A stretch of 64,000 bases of DNA from Singulisphaera sp. GP187 (GTDB lineage Bacteria > Planctomycetota > Planctomycetia > Isosphaerales > Isosphaeraceae): positions 2,395,501 to 2,459,500 of the forward strand of contig NZ_FSRB01000001.1 of assembly GCF_900129635.1 (NCBI RefSeq). The letters are read 5' to 3'. Shown here piece after piece: positions 25,503 to 33,990 of the stretch; within the stretch, counting starts at the first letter, position 1, and the number at the start of each line of letters is the position of its first letter. The position numbers were made by a program, and so were the translations under genes. A model generated the notes under the pieces. The model did not search any database. It was not told where the DNA came from and was given only the letters and a program-made list of their open reading frames with translations.

Positions 25503-27416
25503 ATGCCGATCAAAGTGAGCTGCTCCTCGTGCGGCCGAACGGGCCGCGTCCCCGATCACGCGATCGGTGAGAACGTCCGATGTCCCGGCTGCGGATTCCG
25601 ACGGAGGCTGTCGGCCGCGGACGTGGTGCCTGAAGTTCAGGCCAGCCTGGACGAGCTCGAGATCCTCGACGACGAGCCCGCACCGATCGTCGTGAGCGAC
25701 CGTGGTTCACGTGATCATCCCGAGCGGGCTACCTCCGCCACGCAGAACCCACCACGAGGCTCCCGATCCCGCAAGCGGGAGACATCGCCTCGAGCCGACG
25801 AACCGCCGGCCTGGAATCCAGCGTTTCTCGGCCTGGGAGTGGGGGTCGGGATCCTCTCCCTTTCCATCCTCTTGGTTGTGATTTCGAACCGCGCGTCGAA
25901 GCCGAAACCCGAGCGGCCGGGAACCGACAAGACCGTCGCTCAAGGGGCCCCGCCGCAACCGTTGTCGCTGCCCGAGCCAACGCTGACTTCGAGCCCACTC
26001 GCCACCTCGGAACCGAACTCGCCGGGCCTGCCGACGAGCAAGCCGAGCGAGGAGACCGGAGTCGCTTCGGAACCGGGATCTGACGAGCCCGAATTCGCCA
26101 AGAATGCGCGACAGGCGTTGGCGTCATCCCCCCCTGCCCCGGCTTCGCTGTCGAACCCCGGCAAAACCACGGACTCGCGCACCGAGCCACCGTCGGGCGC
26201 TCCGCTCTCGACCGCGGAGATCGTCGCCTGATACGAACCGTCCGTCGCGCTGATCGACGGCAAAGGGGGGAGCGGCACCGGGTTTCTCGTCGCGCCCGGG
26301 ATCCTCGCCACAAACTCGCACGTCATCGACGGCGAGTACATCGCGAACCTCGAAATCCGTTTCCCCTCGGCCGACGAGGGAAAAAAAGGGCCGGTCCAAG
26401 CGGAGCTGCTCTATGAAGACGTGAAACGGGATCTCGCGTTCCTTGCCGTAAAAACCGATCTCCCCGCGCTTCAGGTCGCCCCATCCTATCGGTATCGCAA
26501 GGGCGAGGATGTCACCGTCATCGGCAATCCGGGCGTGGATGGGGAGACCGTCCTGGAGAACGCGATCAGTCGGGGAGTGATGAGCAGCAAGGCCCAGATC
26601 GACGGCCAGCAGTTCTACCAGCTCGGCATCGCGGTCAATCCAGGGAACTCGGGCGGCCCTGTGTTCGACTCGCACGGCCAGGTCATCGGCGTCGTCACGC
26701 TTCGAATTCCAGGGAAGGAAGAACTCTCCTTCTGCATCCCGGTCGAGGAACTCCAGGCAGGAATGACGAAACTGAAATCGCAATCCTCGGGCCTCGCCAA
26801 CGAGGTTCGATCGCACCACCGGATGATGACCACCTACAAGTGTCTGGGCGCCGCGGGGGCCGTTTTTGGGATCGCGCTCGAGCTCCGCGTCGCCTCGCGA
26901 TCCGACCCCGGCAATCAGGATTTGAAAGAGAAGGTTGGGAAACTCGATGAAGCCTTGGCCAAGCTCGATCAGTCGCTCTTGTTCAAACTGAGCGAAGAAA
27001 CCCGCGACGCCCGGAACGACCCACTCTTCCCAAGGCCCGCCCGAACCAAGGTCGGAGCGCTCGCGGACAATTACAAGAAGCTGAGACAGACCTACGACCA
27101 GCCCCAGAGCAACGCCCCCGTCGCCACGATTCGCGCACTCAAGGCCACCCACCGCCGACTCGTCGTGGAGATCGGCTCGGATTTGAAGCAGGAGGTTCCC
27201 AAAGGACTTTTGGAAGCCCTCGACGATCACCTCGTCACCGGATCTTCGATGGCGATGACGATCCCGTTCCCTTCGTCGGGCTCAGCTCGCTCACGCATCT
27301 GGGAGCGACACGGGATCACTCCCCCGTCAAGCAGGCTGGGTCGTACCGGCATCGGATCCAGGTCGGGGATACGGACACCAAGCCGGATCAGTCCACGAAG
27401 CCGCTTCGGCCGGTGA
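25503..27416 (+). pseudogene. Membrane-anchored zinc-ribbon trypsin-like protease, interrupted by an in-frame TGA
   Basis: The gene starts at ATG 25503 with a zinc ribbon (CSSC ... CPGC, about 7-32), then a membrane helix (about 109-129) and a Ser/Pro-rich linker. A TGA at 26229-26231 stops it after STAEIVA. The same frame continues without another stop as YEPSVALIDGKGGSGTGF and gives a full S1-type protease: His codon 26319 (TNSHV), Asp codon 26430 (KRDLA), Ser codon 26649 (GNSGGP). A single C-to-T change (CGA to TGA) explains the stop. No start codon between the TGA and the His codon would restore an active protease. Near 27235-27260 the coding character appears to move to another frame (FDGDDDPVPFVGLSSL), so a second lesion is possible. 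Sequencing error or stop readthrough cannot be excluded. Confidence 0.75.
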
Positions 27417-27548
27417 ACCAGGCGGGCCGCCGGGTTTGGTTCCGAACGGCGGCCCGCACTGGCTCGAAGAAGCGTGACTCGGCCGGTTGGCTGGAAACAG
27501 AGCCGGGGGAATTCGATCCCCCAGGGGGGGGAATCGAACGCGCCTCGC

Positions 27549-28628
<1,080 letters not shown>

Positions 28629-28677
28629 GGGCGCATCCTCCAAATTCCCGACACGAGTCTGTACGCAAGGACACTAA

Positions 28678-28705
28678 CTTATCGCGCATGCGCAATCAAA
28701 GTCAA
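28678..28705 (-). promoter_or_regulatory. recA promoter with embedded palindrome (candidate SOS operator)
   Basis: On the minus strand TTGACT (28705-28700) and GATAAG (28683-28678) are spaced by 16 bases. The spacer contains the perfect palindrome GCGCATGCGC (28684-28693) directly against the -10 box. It does not resemble the E. coli CTG-N10-CAG or the Gram-positive SOS box. The position fits a repressor site. Binding by LexA is inference. Confidence 0.45.
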
Positions 28706-29295
28706 GTTACTGATCGACGTTTTTTGCCTCTGAACTGAGCCCGAGCCAGGTGGGAGTATTCGGGCCCGTCTTGGCCCTGGCCCGAGGCGAATGAGACGAG
28801 TTCGGTGGCGTGGATCAAGCCGGCGGCCCAGGTACGGAAATGGTTGAGCTGGCGGGTGAGGTCGGGGTGCTCGCCCCGGCTCCGTTTCAGACGCCCCAAG
28901 GTCACGTGGGGCGTGAATGTTTCGTCACAGCGGTAGCCCGCCTTGGCGAGTGCGGAGGCAAGCGCTTCACGGACTTCGTGGAGCACCGACAACCCCGACC
29001 CGGAGAGCCCGACCCAGATCACCCGCGCCTCGGTCGAGTTCGGAAAGACGCCGAGTCCTTCGAGAAGCAGGTCGAACGGCGGGAAGTCGGCCGCCACTTC
29101 CTCCACGGTTCGGCAGACCTTGTTCAGCTCCGTGTCCTCGACATCTCCCAGGAAGGCGAGCGTCAGGTGGAACGGAGAGACCACAGACCAGCGAACTCCC
29201 GGCAAATCGGGAGCGAGGAGTGTCTGAAGCCGCGTGAGCTTGGTGCCAAGCGCGTCGGGGACCGGAATCGCGATGAACGTTCGAGTAGTGCGCAT
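28702..29295 (-). CDS. thpR: RNA 2',3'-cyclic phosphodiesterase
   Basis: A 197-residue LigT-like enzyme of the 2H phosphoesterase family. The two catalytic HxTx motifs are HLTL (from residue 43) and HVTL (from residue 130). The family opens 2',3'-cyclic phosphate to a 2'-phosphate and includes an in vitro RNA ligase; its cellular role is unclear. The ATG at 29295 was chosen since MRTTRTFIAIPVP is the normal beginning of the family. Its end overlaps the -35 box of the recA promoter. Confidence 0.92.
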   Translation of the reverse strand: MRTTRTFIAIPVPDALGTKLTRLQTLLAPDLPGVRWSVVSPFHLTLAFLGDVEDTELNKVCRTVEEVAADFPPFDLLLEGLGVFPNSTEARVIWVGLSGSGLSVLHEVREALASALAKAGYRCDETFTPHVTLGRLKRSRGEHPDLTRQLNHFRTWAAGLIHATELVSFASGQGQDGPEYSHLARAQFRGKKRRSVT

Positions 29296-29378
29296 CAGAC
29301 ATCCGCTAGGGTGGCGAGAGGTGGAACGAGGGCGAGTCAAGTTGGCCCGCCCATCGTTGTCGTGTCCGTATCGCCGTT

Positions 29379-30281
29379 TTAGAAGCTCATCATATTGCGG
29401 TACGACTCGAGCCGGCGGTCGACTTCGTCACGCTCGGTGCGCTGGAATCGGCGGAGGCTGAAGTCTTCGACGTTGAAGCTGGCGATGACCGTTCCGCAGG
29501 CCATGGCCGTCTTGAGCGAGGCGAGATCGCTTTTCCCCACGGACGCCAGGTATCCCATGAACCCACCGGCGAAGCTATCCCCCGCACCGGTCGGATCGAC
29601 CACGTCGGCGAGTGGGAAGGCCGGCATCACGAACGATTCCTCGGCGCTCAGGAACATGGCGCCGTGCTCGCCCTTCTTGATGATGACGAATTTCGGCCCG
29701 AGTTCGAGGACCTTCCGGCCGGCCCGGACCAGATTGATCTCGTCGGTCAACATCCGCGCTTCGCCATCGTTGATGACGAGGCCATCCACTTCCTTGAGCA
29801 GCGCGTTGAGTTCATCACGCTGGGTCTCGATCCAGAAGTTCATCGTGTCGGCCACGACGAGCTGCCTCTTTTTGGTCTGCGAGAGCACCTTGCGCTGCAT
29901 CGCCGGGCTGCCGTTGGCCAGAAAGACGAAGGGCGAGTCGGCGAAGTGGGGCGAGAGCTCGGGGTTGAACGTGCCAAGGACGTTCAAGTGGACCTCAAGG
30001 GTCTCCGCCGTGCTCATATCTCCCGTGTACTTTCCGCGCCATCGGAAGGTGGAGCCATTCTTCTCGACAACCAAACCCGACGTATCCACCTTGCGACCTT
30101 CAAGCATTTCACGGTGAGCGGTCGGGAAATCTTCTCCGACCACGCCGACCAGTCGGACCGGAGTGAAGTAGCTGGCCGCGTACGAGAAGAAAACGGCCGC
30201 TCCACCCAGGGCGTCATTCACGATGCCATGAGGAGTTTCCACGGAATCGAGCGCAATCGAACCAACAACCAACAACGGCAT
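29379..30281 (-). CDS. PfkB family carbohydrate/nucleoside kinase
   Basis: 300 residues of the ribokinase/PfkB fold. The C-terminal signature DPTGAGDSFAGGFMGYL holds the anion hole and catalytic aspartate. The N-terminal region reads VVGSIALDSV...LGGAAVFFSYAAS, where the di-glycine hinge (GGAA) is typical. The ATG at 30281 is preferred over 30287 because GGAG lies 7 bases before it. The sugar or nucleoside acted on is not evident; such kinases are widespread in planctomycetes. It follows the small membrane protein by 31 bases in a minus-strand run. Confidence 0.88.
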   Translation of the reverse strand: MPLLVVGSIALDSVETPHGIVNDALGGAAVFFSYAASYFTPVRLVGVVGEDFPTAHREMLEGRKVDTSGLVVEKNGSTFRWRGKYTGDMSTAETLEVHLNVLGTFNPELSPHFADSPFVFLANGSPAMQRKVLSQTKKRQLVVADTMNFWIETQRDELNALLKEVDGLVINDGEARMLTDEINLVRAGRKVLELGPKFVIIKKGEHGAMFLSAEESFVMPAFPLADVVDPTGAGDSFAGGFMGYLASVGKSDLASLKTAMACGTVIASFNVEDFSLRRFQRTERDEVDRRLESYRNMMSF

Positions 30282-30312
30282 GAACATTCTCCGGGTTTCT
30301 GAAACTTCAACG

Positions 30313-30762
30313 TCAGGGTGACTCGAGCGACTTCTCCAGCCAGTGCCACGCCCCCGTGGCAAGCCGGCTCCAGCGAGGTGGGTCCCCATCATCTTGGTAA
30401 CGTTCGAACTCGTTCTGGCGAATCACGATGACGAGGGAAAATCCATCACGATGGAGCGCGGCGGGATCGAAAACAGGGATCTCGAAATTGACCAGCGGGT
30501 TATTCTTCTGCTGAAACGACACGACCAAGGTCTGCTTACCACGTCCTTCAAGGACCAGGTTCGCGGATTCCCCATCCGGGATCGTCGCCACGGTTGCCTC
30601 GCTTCGCCCGCTGACCAGGCGAAGGTTCTTGATGGGTTCCCCACCCTGGTTGACGACCCGGACGGAGGCGGCCGGAAGGCGAAGTGACTGAAGCCCCACC
30701 TCCGCCGCGACGAGAAGCGACACCACGATGCCAATCGTGAAGTTGCGTTTTCGTCGCGTCAT
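30313..30762 (-). CDS. Membrane-anchored protein of unknown function
   Basis: 149 residues. A basic start (MTRRKRN) is followed by a hydrophobic helix (about 8-25) and a small soluble domain with a beta-rich pattern (SVRVVNQGGEPIKNLRLVSG). The soluble part would face the periplasm. I recognise no family. A GAGG ribosome site lies 7 bases before the ATG. It sits 53 bases after gltX and 31 before the PfkB kinase, so it is probably co-transcribed with them. Confidence 0.7.
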   Translation of the reverse strand: MTRRKRNFTIGIVVSLLVAAEVGLQSLRLPAASVRVVNQGGEPIKNLRLVSGRSEATVATIPDGESANLVLEGRGKQTLVVSFQQKNNPLVNFEIPVFDPAALHRDGFSLVIVIRQNEFERYQDDGDPPRWSRLATGAWHWLEKSLESP

Positions 30763-30815
30763 GGGAACACCTCGCGAATTTGAGAATCCGCCGAACGAAG
30801 ACTCCTGGATCGCTC

Positions 30816-32306
30816 TCAACCGGCGCCGGCTTCGAGCATCGCGAGCGTGGCCGCGATCCGGGCACGACAGGAGTCGCGACCGAGGATGGCGAGGCAGTCG
30901 TACAACCCCGGCCCAACCCCCTGGCCCGTCGTGGCCACGCGGAGCGGATTGACAACCTGTCCCATCGGATGGCTGTTCGTTTCCGCGAACTCGTGGACCG
31001 CCTTCTCGAGCGTCGGGACGTCGTACGGTTCCACGGTCGCGAGCAGACCGTCCAGCGCGGTCAGCAAGGCCGGGACGCCGTCCTTGCGGAGCCGCTTCTT
31101 GACCGCGTCCGGGTCGTGCGTCAGCGTGTCGGTGAAGAAGTAGCGGCCGAGCTTGACGATGTCGGCGAACACCTTGAGCCGGTCGCCCAAGGCGTTGATC
31201 ACGGCCTCGATCCGGGCTCGCGTTTCCGCCGTGACCGGCTCGGTGACGAGCCCTTCCTTCGTCAAGAACGGGAGCGCGCCCTCCACCTTTTGCTCGAGAG
31301 TAAGCGTCTTCATCCACTCGCCCTGGACCCAGAAGAGCTTGTCGGGGTCATGGCTGGCGGGCGAGCTGTTGACCCGGTCGAGGGTAAACTTCTCGATCAA
31401 GTCGGCGCGTGAGAAAATCTCCTGGCTATCGTCCAGGCTCCAACCGAGCCGCGCCAGGTAGTTCATCATCGCCTGGGGCAGGTAGCCCCGATCCACATAG
31501 TCACTCAAGTACACAAAGACATCGTTGGCCTTGTACTCGGCCCCTTTTCGCTTCGACATCTTCTTCCGCGAACCCGGCTCAGCCACGTAGGGAACGTGCG
31601 CGAACGCCGGCAGCGTGTAGCCGAGGGCTTCAAAGACGAGAATCTGTGTATAAGTGTTCGACAGATGCTCCTCAGCGCGGACGACGTGGGTAATCTCCAT
31701 GTCCGCGTCATCGACCACGCTGGCGAAGTTGTACAGCGGAGTGCCGTCCGGCCGGACGATCACGAAGTCGCTGATCTCCTCGGTCTTCTGCTCGACATCG
31801 CCCTTGATCAAGTCGTGGACGACCACCGTGCGCCCGAGGGGCACCTGAAACCGGAGGGCATACGATCGGCCTTCCGCCTCATATTGCAACCGCTGCTCTT
31901 CGCTGACCTCTTTCCGGCGAAACCGATAGGCTCGTTTCGCACGGTCCGACTCAGCCCGATCCGCGTCACGCTCCGCCTGAGTACTATAGTCGCGATAGAC
32001 GTGCCCCGACGCCTCGAGCTTGGCCGCGGCCTTGGTATAGAGGTCATGTCGTTCCGACTGAAAATAGGGACCGTGCAGCCCCCCGACCTCGGGGCCCTCA
32101 TCCCAGTCCATCTCCATCCAGCGGAACCCGTCGAGGATCCGATTGACGGCGTTCTCAACGTGTCGTTCCTGATCGGTGTCATCGATCCGCAGGATGAACT
32201 GACCCCCGAAGTGGCGTGCGAGTAGCCAGCTAAAAAGTGCCGTCCGCACTCCGCCGATGTGCAGAAAACCGGTCGGACTGGGGGCGAACCGTGTTCGTAC
32301 GCTCAT
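30816..32306 (-). CDS. gltX: Glutamyl-tRNA synthetase
   Basis: 496 residues of class I synthetase. The HIGH-like motif is HIGG (FAPSPTGFLHIGGVRTALF, about 7-25) and the KMSKS motif is KMSKR (KKMSKRKG). It charges tRNA-Glu, and tRNA-Gln if the organism uses the GatCAB route; discriminating or not cannot be told here. The ATG at 32306 is chosen because MSVRTRFAPSPTG is the usual family start; an in-frame ATG at 32324 has no ribosome site. First gene of the minus-strand run toward recA. Confidence 0.96.
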   Translation of the reverse strand: MSVRTRFAPSPTGFLHIGGVRTALFSWLLARHFGGQFILRIDDTDQERHVENAVNRILDGFRWMEMDWDEGPEVGGLHGPYFQSERHDLYTKAAAKLEASGHVYRDYSTQAERDADRAESDRAKRAYRFRRKEVSEEQRLQYEAEGRSYALRFQVPLGRTVVVHDLIKGDVEQKTEEISDFVIVRPDGTPLYNFASVVDDADMEITHVVRAEEHLSNTYTQILVFEALGYTLPAFAHVPYVAEPGSRKKMSKRKGAEYKANDVFVYLSDYVDRGYLPQAMMNYLARLGWSLDDSQEIFSRADLIEKFTLDRVNSSPASHDPDKLFWVQGEWMKTLTLEQKVEGALPFLTKEGLVTEPVTAETRARIEAVINALGDRLKVFADIVKLGRYFFTDTLTHDPDAVKKRLRKDGVPALLTALDGLLATVEPYDVPTLEKAVHEFAETNSHPMGQVVNPLRVATTGQGVGPGLYDCLAILGRDSCRARIAATLAMLEAGAG

Positions 32307-32507
32307 AGTCTCGCAATCAGGCATTGTGATCGAAACCGCTTACCGTCGAACGGATTGGGTTAACGATAGGCAGTTTGACCAAGGGTGTCAACCAACTTCG
32401 AGTCCCTTCGCTCACCTCAAACGCGAGTCGAATCCACGAGACGGGAGCGGGAAACCGGTCCTGGCCACCCTTCCCGCGGTCAAAACGACGCGCGCCCCAT
32501 TCTCGAC

Positions 32508-32536
32508 TTGACTCCGAACCAATTCACTCTAATACT
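32508..32536 (+). promoter_or_regulatory. Promoter of the GntR-ABC operon
   Basis: TTGACT at 32508-32513 and AATACT at 32531-32536 with 17 bases between. The -10 region overlaps the left arm of the operator palindrome, which is the arrangement expected for autorepression. Confidence 0.5.
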
Positions 32537-32557
32537 GTATCAGTTCACTGATACAGT
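32534..32557 (+). promoter_or_regulatory. GntR-type operator
   Basis: A perfect inverted repeat with 11-base arms, ACTGTATCAGT and ACTGATACAGT, around a 2-base spacer. It ends 15 bases before the regulator's ATG and overlaps the -10 region. Position, symmetry and the adjacent GntR/YtrA gene all support it as the regulator's own binding site. Confidence 0.75.
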
Positions 32558-32572
32558 GGTTGGGGGGACGCG

Positions 32573-33001
32573 ATGCTCTTCCAGCTCAACACGACCGACG
32601 GCCGGCCGATCTACGCGCAGATCGCCGACCAGGTCAAAAATGCGGTAGCGGCGGGGCTGTTGCGACCGGGGGAGTTGATCCCGTCGGTGCGCGAGTTGTC
32701 CAAGCAGCTAGTGGTCAACCCGAACACGGTGGCGCGGGCCTACCGCGACCTTCAGGGGCAGACGATCCTCGAATCGGTACGCGGAACCGGCTTGCAAGTC
32801 GCGGCGGGTGCGCCTTTGCTCTGCCGCGACGACCGCCAAGCGACGGTCCGCCGGCGGCTCCGCGAAGCGCTTGACGAGGCGAGGCGGAGCAACCTTCCGC
32901 GCAATGAGATCGAGGCGATCCTCCACGAGGAGTGGGGGCGCGGTAATGGCGACGGGGGCAGCGACACCAACGGGACGGGGGTGGTCGATGAACGAGGATA
33001 A
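32573..33001 (+). CDS. GntR family (YtrA-like) transcriptional regulator
   Basis: 142 residues. The winged helix of the GntR family is clear: RPIYAQIADQVKNAVAAGLL (about 11-30) and the recognition region SVRELSKQLVVNPNTVARAYRDLQ (38-61). The C-terminal part is only a short helical arm, as in the YtrA subfamily, which usually controls a linked ABC transporter. Here an ABC ATPase and permease follow with a 14-base overlap, and a perfect palindrome lies in front. It most likely represses its own operon until a ligand such as an antibiotic or envelope stress signal is present; the ligand is unknown. Confidence 0.9.
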   Translation: MLFQLNTTDGRPIYAQIADQVKNAVAAGLLRPGELIPSVRELSKQLVVNPNTVARAYRDLQGQTILESVRGTGLQVAAGAPLLCRDDRQATVRRRLREALDEARRSNLPRNEIEAILHEEWGRGNGDGGSDTNGTGVVDERG

Positions 33002-33947
33002 CGCAATTCGGATCGAGGGGCTGACCGTCCGGTATCGGGGCCGGCCGGCCGTGGATGGCCTGAGCTTCGACGTCCCGACCGGCTCGGTCTTCGGCCTTCT
33101 GGGCGAGAACGGCGCGGGGAAGTCGACCACGATCAAGACGCTGCTCGGCCTGGTCGCCCCCAACGCCGGTCGAGTCGAGGTGCTCGGGCTCGACCCGAAT
33201 CTAAAGGGCGAAGAGGTCCGTCGCAAGGTCGGTTATGTGCCCGAGACGCCGACCCTGTACGACTGGATGACTCCGGCCGAGATCGGCTGGTTCGCCTCCG
33301 GGTTCCGGCCCGACGCCCCGGGGGGTCCCGAAGGGACGCAAGGCCGCTATGCCGACCTGATCCAAGGGTTCGACCTACCGACCGGCCGCAAGATCAAGGC
33401 GCTCTCGAAAGGGATGCGGGCCAAGGTTGGTCTCGCCCTGGCCCTGGCGCCCGACCCCTGCCTGCTGATCCTCGATGAGCCGACTTCGGGGCTCGACCTC
33501 CTGGTGCGCCGCGAGTTCCTGGAAAGCATGGTCGACCTGGCCGGGAGCGGGCGGACGGTGCTGCTGTCGAGTCACCAGGTCGCGGAGGTCGAGCGGGTCG
33601 CCAGCCACGTCGCCCTGGTCCACAAGGGGAAGTTGATCCTGGCGGAGCCGCTCGACGAGCTCAAGGCCCGAACGTTCCGGGTCTCGCTCACGCTCGACGG
33701 CCCGACTCGCCCGGCCAGCCTGCCGGTCGGTCCGGACTGGCAATTGATCGACGCCGACGACGCCCCCCGCCAATCGTGCTGGCTGGTCCACGCCGCCGAC
33801 CGCGAGTCGTTCACCGCGCTCCGGGCCTTGCCCGGTGTGACCGGCCTGGAGCTGGAAACGCCGGGCCTGGAGGAGATCTACATCGCTTACATGAGGCGAC
33901 GCGTTCCGACCGGCGTGACGCCATCGCTCGCCGCCGCCCTCGCGTGA
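32988..33947 (+). CDS. ABC transporter ATP-binding protein
   Basis: 319 residues. Walker A GENGAGKST (about 39-47), the signature LSKGMRAKVGLALALAPDP (SKGMR in place of the usual SGGQ), and Walker B LLILDEPTSGLD, followed by the switch His (SSHQ). The C-terminal 100 residues are an accessory domain often seen in ABC-2 exporters. The ATG at 32988 overlaps the regulator gene by 14 bases and starts MNEDNAIRIEGLTVRYRG. It pairs with the permease that begins 43 bases later. Confidence 0.92.
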   Translation: MNEDNAIRIEGLTVRYRGRPAVDGLSFDVPTGSVFGLLGENGAGKSTTIKTLLGLVAPNAGRVEVLGLDPNLKGEEVRRKVGYVPETPTLYDWMTPAEIGWFASGFRPDAPGGPEGTQGRYADLIQGFDLPTGRKIKALSKGMRAKVGLALALAPDPCLLILDEPTSGLDLLVRREFLESMVDLAGSGRTVLLSSHQVAEVERVASHVALVHKGKLILAEPLDELKARTFRVSLTLDGPTRPASLPVGPDWQLIDADDAPRQSCWLVHAADRESFTALRALPGVTGLELETPGLEEIYIAYMRRRVPTGVTPSLAAALA

Positions 33948-33990
33948 CGTGGACCCCGATCCCGCTCGATCCTCCTTCGTGGAGCCTCCC

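Noticed and set aside
27490-27545. T-arm-like sequence (GGGGG-AATTCGAT-CCCCC) suggesting a tRNA
   Set aside because: The loop is 8 bases and no acceptor, D or anticodon arms can be drawn around it on either strand.
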